Source of the DNA: Paractinoplanes bogorensis
GTDB taxonomy: Bacteria; Actinomycetota; Actinomycetes; Mycobacteriales; Micromonosporaceae
Assembly (NCBI RefSeq): GCF_018829635.1
Contig: NZ_JAHKKG010000016.1
Span: 186,001-250,000 of the forward strand
Length of the DNA stretch: 64,000 nucleotides
Direction: 5' to 3'
Part shown: positions 40,806 through 48,814 of the stretch, piece after piece
Position numbering within the stretch: the first letter of the stretch is position 1
Layout of the letters: each line of letters starts with the position of its first letter
Notes under the pieces: model-generated
What the model was told of the DNA's origin: nothing
The model's input: the letters and a program-made list of their open reading frames with translations, nothing else
The model's database searches: none
Position numbers and translations under genes: made by a program

Positions 40806-41963
40806 ATGGCGCGGCCGCCACTGGCGATCGGCACCGCAGGCAAAATCAAAGTCACCGGAGCGGGCGCGGCTTGGCGCGCTCGCTGCCGCTTCCGTGACTA
40901 CGACGGCGTGGTCCGCGCGATGGAACGCAACGGCACCACCAAGTCAGGCGCCGAACGTGCGCTGAAGGAAGCGGTCCGCGACCGGGTCCGCGTCGATCCG
41001 ACCGCCGAGATCAACCCGGACACCAAACTCAGCATCGTCGCCGAAGCCTGGTGGGCCGGCTTCTCCCTAAGCGACAAGTCACCCGGCACCAAGCGGATCT
41101 ACCGAGAACGTCTCGACGCGCAGATCATCCCGTCGGTCGGCAACATCCGCTGCCGCGAACTCTCCGTCGGCACCGCCGAACGCTTCCTCCGCGCCGTCGA
41201 AGCCAAACACGGACCCGCACTCACCAAGACCGCCCGGTCGGTGTTGAGCAACGTCTGCTCCTACGCAGCCCGCCTCGACGCGATGACCCGCAACCCGGTC
41301 CGCGACACCTCACCGATCAGCGTGAAACCCAAGAAGGGCAAGCCCCGAGCCCTCACCGCCGCCGGCGTCCGGCAACTACGCGCCTACGTCACCTACGACC
41401 AGGTCGCACGCCGCCGAGACATACCCGACCTGATCGACATCATGGCCGCCACCGGCATGCGCGTCGGAGAAGCCCTCGCCCTCGTCTGGGACGCCGTCAA
41501 CCTCGATGCCAAGACCGTCGAAGTCCGCGGCACCGTCATCCGCATCAAGGGTGCTGGTCTGATCATCAAGCCCGAACCGAAGACCGAAGCCGGCTACCGC
41601 ACCCTGATCCTGCCCGACTGGGCCATCACCGTCCTCCGCACCCGCCGCCACCAGGAAGCCCTCAACTTCGGCGAACTCGGCCTCGTCTTCCCATCCGCGG
41701 TCGGCACACTGCGCGACCCCTCCAACGTCGACCACCAGATCAAAGACGCCTTCGTCTACGCTGGACTGCCCGATCTCACGTCGCACGTTCTCCGCAAGAC
41801 CGTCGCCACCCTCATGGACGAAGCAGGACTGACCGCACGCCAGGCAGCCGACCAGCTCGGACACGCTAAAGTCAGCATGACCCAGGACACCTACTTCGCC
41901 CGCAAGACCCTCGACACAGGCGCAGCCAAAGCCCTCGACATCCTGGCCTTCGAGAACGCGTAG
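40806..41963 (+). CDS. Tyrosine site-specific integrase of the island
   Basis: 385 aa. An N-terminal arm-binding part (WRARCRFRDYDGVVRAMERNG) and SAM-like core-binding domain (FSLSDKSPGTKRIYRERLDA) precede the catalytic domain with Arg in AATGMRVGEALALVW (about 218), His-x-x-Arg in TSHVLRKTVATLMDEAG (about 327), GHAKVSM and the nucleophile Tyr in TQDTYFARKT (about 363). All key residues are present. It starts 145 bp inside attL and should cut and join the 37-bp tRNA site. Confidence 0.95.
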   Translation: MARPPLAIGTAGKIKVTGAGAAWRARCRFRDYDGVVRAMERNGTTKSGAERALKEAVRDRVRVDPTAEINPDTKLSIVAEAWWAGFSLSDKSPGTKRIYRERLDAQIIPSVGNIRCRELSVGTAERFLRAVEAKHGPALTKTARSVLSNVCSYAARLDAMTRNPVRDTSPISVKPKKGKPRALTAAGVRQLRAYVTYDQVARRRDIPDLIDIMAATGMRVGEALALVWDAVNLDAKTVEVRGTVIRIKGAGLIIKPEPKTEAGYRTLILPDWAITVLRTRRHQEALNFGELGLVFPSAVGTLRDPSNVDHQIKDAFVYAGLPDLTSHVLRKTVATLMDEAGLTARQAADQLGHAKVSMTQDTYFARKTLDTGAAKALDILAFENA

Positions 41964-41992
41964 CGATTACTTCCTGATTAATTGGTTCGAGG

Positions 41993-42682
41993 TCAGACAG
42001 TGGCGATGTCCCGCAGTTTGAGTTCACCGGCAAATTGGTGTGCCAGGTCCCCGATGACACCGCTTCGCCATGCTGCGTAGTACATCTCCCACCACGTCCG
42101 CAGTGATGTAACCATCGTGTTGTTCCACCGTCGACGGGCCACCGCGTGATCTGTTGTCCCGTCGATGGCGGCGCCCAGACCTGGGTCTTGCTTCATGACG
42201 GCCGTGGTGGCGTCGTGCCAGAGATGCCTCGGCGACGCCGCGGGTTGCTTTGCCTCAGCCAGAACATCCAGGTGGTAGAAGCGTCCAGCGGATCCAAAGC
42301 GATCCAGGGCCTCGAGCACGACGGGAAGGATCGCGTCCGCGTCCACCTCGGCTTCGAGCCCAGTCAGGTGCCCCGGCGCCGTCCCGCGTAGTCGGCGCAG
42401 CAGCGGTCGAGCCGCACTATCTGCCGCCAAGACCTGGTGCCCGATGTCCCGCATCTCGGATTTCGACGGCCACGGTCGCCCCTGATCGACCGTCGCCAAG
42501 CCGATCGTCAGCTTGAGCATCTTCTCCGCTCCGAGAGCGAGCAGCGACATCACCGCAACGGCGCCGGTGTCGTCGTCCCGGACAGAGGCGAGCATGTCGA
42601 GGCCTCGAGTGAAAAGTGCCGAGGCGTCGGTGCACTCGTGGACCAGGGATAGCTTTTGTTCCTGCGTAAGGCCAATGGTCAC
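41993..42682 (-). CDS. Helical protein of unknown function in the island
   Basis: 229 aa, all-helical by composition. The segment VAVMSLLALGAEKMLKLTIGLA resembles the core helix of HEPN-type domains (long amphipathic helix with EK..K), but no RxxxxH motif is seen, so that reading is weak. Its 3' end lies 30 bp from the integrase on the opposite strand. Codon use is somewhat less GC-rich than in the chromosomal genes. Confidence 0.6.
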   Translation of the reverse strand: MTIGLTQEQKLSLVHECTDASALFTRGLDMLASVRDDDTGAVAVMSLLALGAEKMLKLTIGLATVDQGRPWPSKSEMRDIGHQVLAADSAARPLLRRLRGTAPGHLTGLEAEVDADAILPVVLEALDRFGSAGRFYHLDVLAEAKQPAASPRHLWHDATTAVMKQDPGLGAAIDGTTDHAVARRRWNNTMVTSLRTWWEMYYAAWRSGVIGDLAHQFAGELKLRDIATV

Positions 42683-42840
42683 TCATCCACGGTATGAACC
42701 CTGTCCAGCTCTTAATCGCGGCCAGATGTAAGCCTCTGCTGGGTGGGTCACGCCGCAGAGTGGCGACCGGCACAGTCGGCATTCACCCATGAGTGCATCT
42801 CAGTGGCGGCCTCATCGTCCGATCACTAGTGTCGCCCGAC

Positions 42841-43968
42841 ATGAAACAGTCGGCGTTCGAGGAACCAACGATCCGACGTGATCAATACCTGACAATGTCG
42901 GAACCGACCTCCGCTTGGTTCACCACGGTCACCCTGCCGGAAGCCGTCGAGGGCCGACGGATTATCAACGAGCTCTACTCCCGGTTCCCGGACGAGAACG
43001 GCCGGATGTACGCCGATCTTCACTCGGCGGACAAGAAGCGCTTCTTCAGCGCGCTCGACGAGCTGTACGTATACAACCTGCTGGCCCGCCACTACGACGT
43101 TGCGTACGAGGAAGGGGAGGGTACGACGGGTACTCGCCTGGACTTCCGTCTCTACCGCGATCAGCAGTACGTAGGAGCGCTCGAAGTACTCTCCCTGTTC
43201 CAGCGCGACGACTGGACCGCCGAAGAACGCCACCACGCGACCTTGGCCGACGAGATCAACAATCGACTCCCGTTGACCACTCACTCTCTGATGTTCGATA
43301 TCCGGCGCTGGGTAGGAACCCCGAACCTGCGGCACCTTCTCCGCTGGCTCAACGCCACCCTGGACGACCTTCGGGCTAACCCGCAGATTCTGCCGCTCGA
43401 CGGTACGGGCACCCCCGAGAAGACCTACGTCGGACGGGAGACGGAGATCTCGTTCCAGTTCCTCGCTCTGCCTCCCGACCACCAGGTCGGCCCGCAGGAT
43501 CCGACCGTCGTCAGCGGCGCAGCGATGGGCGGCCTCATCGACTCTGCCGTGCGCCTGCGTGAACGACTCGACACCAAGGCCGGCAAGTATGACCTGAGGG
43601 GAAAGCCGTTCGCCATCCTGGTCGGCGCGCGTGATCTCTGGTGCACCATCGACGAGGTGCACCAGGCACTGACCGGAACGCCGGCAGTCGTTATCGCCAC
43701 CGGCGAAAGCACCCGGCAGAGAGACGGCTTCTTTGGCGTCGGCCGTCAGCACTCGCAGGGCAAACGCCGTCAGGTGTCCGCGGTGTACTCCTTGCACGAC
43801 TGGTTCCCCGGCGGACCCGCCGAGCCCCGCATTACCCGCTTCGACAACCCCTTTGCCGAACAACCATTTCCTGTCGACGCTCTGCCGCATGTCGGGCATT
43901 GGGGCGTAAGCCGACGCGAGGTCGGCCGAGTCAGTGCCGACTGGCTGACAGCGCCGATAGCCTCATAA
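42841..43968 (+). CDS. Possible PD-(D/E)xK nuclease-like protein of unknown function
   Basis: 375 aa from ATG 42841 (MKQSAFEEPTIRRDQ); GTG 42793 or ATG 42895 are alternatives. Residues about 70-140 read ALDELYVYNLLARHYDVAYE, then RLDFRLYRDQQYVGALEVLSLF. The spacing of Glu, Asp (LDFRL) and Glu (ALEVLS) resembles a PD-(D/E)xK core with Val in place of the Lys. The C-terminal half contains FAILVGARDLWCTIDEVHQAL, which resembles phrases of hypothetical proteins only. Function unknown. Confidence 0.55.
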   Translation: MKQSAFEEPTIRRDQYLTMSEPTSAWFTTVTLPEAVEGRRIINELYSRFPDENGRMYADLHSADKKRFFSALDELYVYNLLARHYDVAYEEGEGTTGTRLDFRLYRDQQYVGALEVLSLFQRDDWTAEERHHATLADEINNRLPLTTHSLMFDIRRWVGTPNLRHLLRWLNATLDDLRANPQILPLDGTGTPEKTYVGRETEISFQFLALPPDHQVGPQDPTVVSGAAMGGLIDSAVRLRERLDTKAGKYDLRGKPFAILVGARDLWCTIDEVHQALTGTPAVVIATGESTRQRDGFFGVGRQHSQGKRRQVSAVYSLHDWFPGGPAEPRITRFDNPFAEQPFPVDALPHVGHWGVSRREVGRVSADWLTAPIAS

Positions 43969-44040
43969 ACGGCTCACCTACTACCGACTGGGATTTGGGT
44001 GCTGCGACGCAAAGACGGCCAATAGGGAGGCGGCCAAACG

Positions 44041-44055
44041 ACTACCAAAGGTAGT
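44041..44055 (+). promoter_or_regulatory. Small palindrome upstream of the HEPN-like gene
   Basis: ACTACC-AAA-GGTAGT is perfect and lies eight bases before the GTG at 44064, so it could be an operator or a hairpin over the start. Confidence 0.35.
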
Positions 44056-44063
44056 TTGGATTC

Positions 44064-44900
44064 GTGAGTTTCCAGCATGTCTGTGAACCGTGTCGTATTG
44101 CGCTCGACCTACCGGCCACCCGTTCACACCTGAATAGGATGAAGCGGCGCACCGCTGGATTCGGAGGCCGCACCGCTGCCTCGCGCGCGATCGTGCGGCG
44201 TGATCAGACCGGCAAGGCGCTGCTCGTTGGTGAGCGTTTGAAGGAACTCACGATCGTCACGCCAACTGCCTGTGTCTGCCAATGTCAGCAAAATGGGCAC
44301 GATCCTGCTATGTGCACCGGCGACGACGACTTCGAGATCGGCGGCCGGCCGGGGTCGGGTGCGGTAGACGCCACGGCGGCCAAGTTCGGCATGGAACCCA
44401 TCCCCGAGATGGTCGCGTCGATGCACGAACAAGTCGCAGCACTGCTCCAAGCTCTCATCGCGCTCTTGGAGGGCACCACCGACGACGAGCGCGCCGAGAT
44501 CGAGCGCGAGCTCGAGACATCCCATGAGGGCTACGAAGACATGCTTCGCAGACTTCGCGATCTGCTCACCGAGCGGATGCCGGCCCAGATGTCTCTCGCG
44601 CCTTATAAGGATCTGAAGCCGAATCTGAAGAAGCTGGCCAAGTTCCGCAACAGCAAGGTGGCGCACTCCTGGCCGCTCGCTGGCAACTGGTTCGAGCGGG
44701 CCAAGCGGGTAGGAGGCAAGTGGGAGACCTTCACGGTCACTCCCGAGGAGGTCGCCGAACACATGGATTTGGCGTTCAACTTGATCTCACAGCTGACGTT
44801 CGTGCCGAATTATGTCTTCAGCTCAACTGATAAGGATCCGTCTGCTCTTAAGCGGTTTGTCCGCGCGATCGAGAACGGCGATGACGACCAGTCCGACTAG
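44064..44900 (+). CDS. HEPN-like protein of unknown function
   Basis: Up to 278 aa; the true start may be downstream (for example ATG 44139), because the first 95 residues are poorly defined and carry CVCQCQQNGH. The central and C-terminal parts are helical and contain KKLAKFRNSKVAHSWPLAGN, a good match to the HEPN RNase motif (R followed about five residues later by H). Such domains are common in antiviral and toxin systems. Confidence 0.5.
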   Translation: MSFQHVCEPCRIALDLPATRSHLNRMKRRTAGFGGRTAASRAIVRRDQTGKALLVGERLKELTIVTPTACVCQCQQNGHDPAMCTGDDDFEIGGRPGSGAVDATAAKFGMEPIPEMVASMHEQVAALLQALIALLEGTTDDERAEIERELETSHEGYEDMLRRLRDLLTERMPAQMSLAPYKDLKPNLKKLAKFRNSKVAHSWPLAGNWFERAKRVGGKWETFTVTPEEVAEHMDLAFNLISQLTFVPNYVFSSTDKDPSALKRFVRAIENGDDDQSD

Positions 44901-44996
44901 CTTGGCCCACCTGCCGCGGGCGCGATAGGCGGAGCGGCCGGGCCGAGTACTCCGTCGCAATACATCGACTCGACCTCCTGCAGCAGCTGCCGTCGG

Positions 44997-46550
44997 CTAC
45001 CCGAGTTCGGTGAGCCCGTACAGGAAGCGGAGCCGGTGGCCGGTGGTGTCGCTGTACTGCCACGGCAGGTTGACCCGCGACGGATCGTCCAGACCCGGGT
45101 GATAGCCGGGCACACGGGTCAGCGGCGTGAGTCGCATGATCTGGTCGAGCGCGGTCAGGCACTCGGGGAAGATCTTGTTGATCAGCTTCCGGACGTCGAC
45201 GGCGAGGCGGCCTTCGAGGGGGTCAGCGGGTCGTGGTGCTCCGCTGCGACGGACCGTGACGCTGTGGCGGCCGGTGCCGGGTAGCCACTTTTCTGCTGTT
45301 GCCCCGCCCGGCGACTGGACGTGGATCCCGAGGTTCCCCGTCGTCCAGCCGGTGTGGCCTTCGCGCAGGAAACCGCGGAGCTTGTCCTGGGTCTCGGCGT
45401 CGATGGTGAGGTAGAAGGTCTTGTTGTCGGTGGTCAGGTCGAGGGCTTCGTTGTGGACGCTGTTCCGCAGCCAGCGCAGCACCTTGAAGACCCGATGCAT
45501 CTGCGTGCCGTCAGCGGTGTAGTCGTAAAGGTCCTTCGCGATCGGCTCGAGCTTTCTGTGCCACTCGAGGTTCGGCCAGCCGATCTTGCGGACCGGGTCG
45601 TTGATTTGCAGGAGACAGTCGGTGATTCGGGCGGAGACATCGAACGCCCCTACGAGCGAAAAGAGCAGTGAGTCCAGCTCGCACAGCATCTCTTCCGGTT
45701 CGTGCCCGTCCATCGTGGCGGACAAGGCAAATACACCGTCGCGGAACTGCAACGCGCGCGAGATCCGGGTCAGCAGGGTCTGGTTGAGCTGCTCGATCGT
45801 GAGGTCACCACCAGGCGTGCGGTCGTGCCAGGTGCGGCCGGCTTGATTCCACCGCTCGAACGCGGGCATCGCCGTGTAAGCAGCGCTGTGGCGCATGTCA
45901 GTCGGATGCCACCGGACGGCAGAGCCGCCAACGATCATGTACTGCCGGTGCCAGCGCAGGTACAAACCGATCAACGCGAGCGCTTCGTCGGGGGAAGCGA
46001 GGCGGGCCAGGCTCTTGCCGTGCGGTCGTCCGCGCTCGGCGAGCAGCCAGCGCCGGCCGGTCACGACCAGGTCTGCTTCCAGTTCGGCGCCGATGCGGTA
46101 AAATATCGCGCCGTCGTAGCCGTCCTGGGTGCTTATGCCATGCCGGGAGGTGAAGGCGGCTGCTTCGTCGACCGCTTGCTGGTAGTAGTAGATCCCGCTA
46201 TAGCTGGTCCCGCTCGGCCTCCGGACCTGGAACGAGAAGGTTTCGTGACCTTCTATCGGATGCGGTTCACCCAAAACCACATCGCCATCCTCCTTGAGCT
46301 CGTCGGCGATCCGCAGGACCTCGAGGGCGTCGTGCCCGAGGTAACTGCGGAGCACTGCGGCAGCATCCGGGTAGCCGGTGCTGCCGCTACCGAGGAACGG
46401 ATAACCCTGATAGTCGCCATCACCGTCGACCAGTCCGGTTGCCAGCGGCCAGTCGATCAATACACGCAGGCGTTCCGGCTGCGAACGGGCAAACGGGTTC
46501 GGCTCCCGGGACGAGCGGAGAGCCGGCGGCGTATACAGCGGCAGCGGCAT
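44997..46550 (-). CDS. Large island protein, HEPN-like motif, unknown function
   Basis: 517 aa. The middle region (about 350-400) has VFKVLRWLRNSVHNEALDLTT, similar to HEPN RN..H motifs. A preceding block, DGVFALSATMDGHEPEEMLCELDSLLF, is helical. The first 200 residues are mixed alpha/beta with no recognised motif. It faces the gene at 44064 tail to tail. I cannot assign it to a described system. Confidence 0.5.
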   Translation of the reverse strand: MPLPLYTPPALRSSREPNPFARSQPERLRVLIDWPLATGLVDGDGDYQGYPFLGSGSTGYPDAAAVLRSYLGHDALEVLRIADELKEDGDVVLGEPHPIEGHETFSFQVRRPSGTSYSGIYYYQQAVDEAAAFTSRHGISTQDGYDGAIFYRIGAELEADLVVTGRRWLLAERGRPHGKSLARLASPDEALALIGLYLRWHRQYMIVGGSAVRWHPTDMRHSAAYTAMPAFERWNQAGRTWHDRTPGGDLTIEQLNQTLLTRISRALQFRDGVFALSATMDGHEPEEMLCELDSLLFSLVGAFDVSARITDCLLQINDPVRKIGWPNLEWHRKLEPIAKDLYDYTADGTQMHRVFKVLRWLRNSVHNEALDLTTDNKTFYLTIDAETQDKLRGFLREGHTGWTTGNLGIHVQSPGGATAEKWLPGTGRHSVTVRRSGAPRPADPLEGRLAVDVRKLINKIFPECLTALDQIMRLTPLTRVPGYHPGLDDPSRVNLPWQYSDTTGHRLRFLYGLTELG

Positions 46551-46558
46551 CCGACCAC

Positions 46559-46985
46559 TTAAGCACCAGCCACCAGCACAGGCGATCGACTATTTCGGTG
46601 CGAGTTAAAGTAACGCTTGCCATCCAGCGCCGCGGCGGTGCCGGCGCCTACGGCGTAGATGGCCTGCCGGTAGGTGTGGTCGACCGGGTCGCCGGCGGGG
46701 AACACGCCCGGGATGTTGGTGCGAGTCGAGGGTTGGTAGACCTTTACGTACCCTCGTCGTCCAGCTCGACCTGGCCCTTGAAGAGCTCGCCGCGCCAGTT
46801 CTGCCCGATCGCCATGAACACGCCGGTCACGTCGAAGACCTTCGCTTCGTTGTCCGGAGGTTGCGTAGGCGGGCACCGGAGACCTTGCCGTCATGCCCGA
46901 GGATCTCGTTGGCGTCCTCGCGTTCGTTGCGTTCGGCCAGGCAATGCAGCAACTCGTCGCGGTCGGCGGAGAGGTAGAGCATCAC
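46559..46985 (-). pseudogene. trxB: Thioredoxin reductase remnant with several frameshifts
   Basis: Minus-strand pieces in different frames match TrxB in order: DGKVSGARLRNL, then VTGVFMAIGQN with LFKGQVELDDEGT, then GYVKVYQPSTRTNIPGVFPA, GDPVDHTYRQAIYAVGAGTA. Only the C-terminal third remains and the redox CxxC part is absent. At least two frame changes break it, so it cannot encode a working enzyme. Confidence 0.8.
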
Positions 46986-47118
46986 GGGCAGGCACGCGAT
47001 TCACGGGCTGCTGGTCAGCACTCATAACGGTTCGGCAAGTTCGGCAGTCCGTGTTTTACCTTCGGCGCGGCCATGGAATGATCGCTGCACGCGGTAATCA
47101 GAGGGAGGCGGTGGGTAT

Positions 47119-48339
47119 ATGACCAGCCCGGGAAATCCCTTCGAGGCATCAGCGTCAGCGCTCGGATACCTCTACCAGCTCCGCGTGGCGCTCCAGCGGT
47201 GCGTGGAGCTCTCGAGGGGCGGGATCGAGTGGAGTGTGGCGATTGAGGCAACGGACGATGTCCAGACCCTCATCGGCTCGCATATCGAGCTGACCCAGCT
47301 GAAGAAGCGGGCAGACAATGTGAGACTGACGGACCTCTCTCCGGACCTGTGGAAGACGATCAGAGTCTGGTCACACGCCGTCACCGAGGGGCACATCGAC
47401 CTTGCCGAGACAAGCCTCTACCTGATTACCACCGCAGAGCTGCCGGACGACAGCGCGGGGTTCCTCCTGCAGCCTAAGGCCAGCGGGCACCGTGACGAGC
47501 AGGCTGCCGAGGCCCTCCTCGTCCAGGCACGGCAGTCCTCGAAGAGCACGACATTGGCCAAGGCCTTCGAGGCGTTCGACGCGCTCGGGGTGCAGTGCCG
47601 GGCCGAGCTCATCAGCCGGGTCGAGGTCATCGGTGACGCGCCGGGGATGGACAAAATCAGGGAGGAACTGCTCGGTTATGCAAGCTTGGCTGTAGAGCGC
47701 CGGTATGCCGAGTCCTTTCTTCAGCGTCTTGAGGGCTGGTTCTTCGAGCGGGCGTCCGTCCAGATGAGCTTCCCGGGGTCGGATCCGGTGACAGGCTCCG
47801 AATTCGACGAGCTGTTCAACGATCTGCGCAATCAGATCGGAGAGCACAACCTGCCGATCGACCCTGATATCGCCGCGCTCACGGCTGCGACCCCGGCCGC
47901 TGCCGACGCCGCCGATAAGGTGTTCGTGCACCAGCTCCGGCTGATCGACGTGGGCGCGGAGCGGATCGGCTACGCGGTTCGGGACTGGGTGAGGGCCTTC
48001 GCTCAGCGCTCCCGCTGGGCGAACGAGAACCTGTTACGTGCCGGCGAGATCGGCGCGTATGAACGCAGGCTCGTCGAGGAGTGGCAGTCGCGCTTCGCTG
48101 AGATGCGCGAAGACCTCGGCGATGAAGCCACGGAAGCAGAGATGAAGCGCGAGGCCAAGCTGATCTACAGGTGGGTCGACCGGGAGGCCCGGCTTCGCAT
48201 CCGCACAGGCTGTGAAGAGGTGTTCGTCGTCAAGGGGTCCTACCAAATGCTTGCGGACGAGCTGCAGGTCGGGTGGCATCCGGACTTCAGCGCCCGGCTG
48301 GCGGCTCTGTTGGAGCCGGCGGGAGCCGCTGATGGCTGA
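47119..48339 (+). CDS. ABC-3C effector: DUF4297-like nuclease with ABC-3C C-terminal domain
   Basis: 406 aa from ATG 47119. The N-terminal 150 residues resemble the Cap4/DUF4297 dsDNA nuclease: ALGYLYQLRVAL, EATDDV (Asp46/47) and QLKK (60-63) give a D...QxK active site, followed by LSPDLWKTIRVW and LYLITTAEL. The C-terminus from about 270 is an ABC-3C type domain: RSRWANENLLRAGEIGAYERR, WQSRFAEM, GSYQMLADELQVGWHPDF. It is the effector arm of a three-gene system with overlapping downstream genes. Confidence 0.85.
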   Translation: MTSPGNPFEASASALGYLYQLRVALQRCVELSRGGIEWSVAIEATDDVQTLIGSHIELTQLKKRADNVRLTDLSPDLWKTIRVWSHAVTEGHIDLAETSLYLITTAELPDDSAGFLLQPKASGHRDEQAAEALLVQARQSSKSTTLAKAFEAFDALGVQCRAELISRVEVIGDAPGMDKIREELLGYASLAVERRYAESFLQRLEGWFFERASVQMSFPGSDPVTGSEFDELFNDLRNQIGEHNLPIDPDIAALTAATPAAADAADKVFVHQLRLIDVGAERIGYAVRDWVRAFAQRSRWANENLLRAGEIGAYERRLVEEWQSRFAEMREDLGDEATEAEMKREAKLIYRWVDREARLRIRTGCEEVFVVKGSYQMLADELQVGWHPDFSARLAALLEPAGAADG

Positions 48340-48814
48340 GCATGACCTCAGCCGCGAAGAGCGTGCCCTGTTCAATCCGGCCTTCATGGCACTCGTATGC
48401 GTTCGGGCTGTGCAGGGCTATGAGAAGCAGTACCGCTCTGCCTGCCCAATTCCAGTCGCAGTGACCGCCGCGGTTATGGCTCTCCAGCCGTCTATCCGGA
48501 CGGCGCTCCCCGCCACCCTCCGCTCCGGGCTGATGAACTGGCTCGATGAGAACGAGGCCGTGCGCGTGGCAATGGGCCTCAACGCCGCCGCCCTCGCCGC
48601 CGTCGTGCGACCAGGCCTGCTTTTCGCCCTTCAGATCGATGTGCTAAGGCTTCAAGGCGCTGGGCTGACGGGGAAGGCACGGGCCGTGACGGCCCTCAAG
48701 GACGGCCCCGGACAGAACACCGCGATACAGAAAGCCGCCCACCAACTCGGGCGCTGGCTGCCCAGCACCGGCAGCATCAGTACCGTCCTGACGCTCTTGG
48801 GAGTCCAAGCGTGA
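48332..48814 (+). CDS. ABC-3C middle component
   Basis: 160 aa from ATG 48332, overlapping the effector gene by eight bases. It starts with NPAFMALVCVRAVQGYEKQY and has AVMALQPSIRTALPATLRSGL, the pattern of the small helical middle components of ABC three-component systems. It is expected to bridge the effector and the ATPase. No catalytic motif is visible. Confidence 0.8.
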   Translation: MAEHDLSREERALFNPAFMALVCVRAVQGYEKQYRSACPIPVAVTAAVMALQPSIRTALPATLRSGLMNWLDENEAVRVAMGLNAAALAAVVRPGLLFALQIDVLRLQGAGLTGKARAVTALKDGPGQNTAIQKAAHQLGRWLPSTGSISTVLTLLGVQA

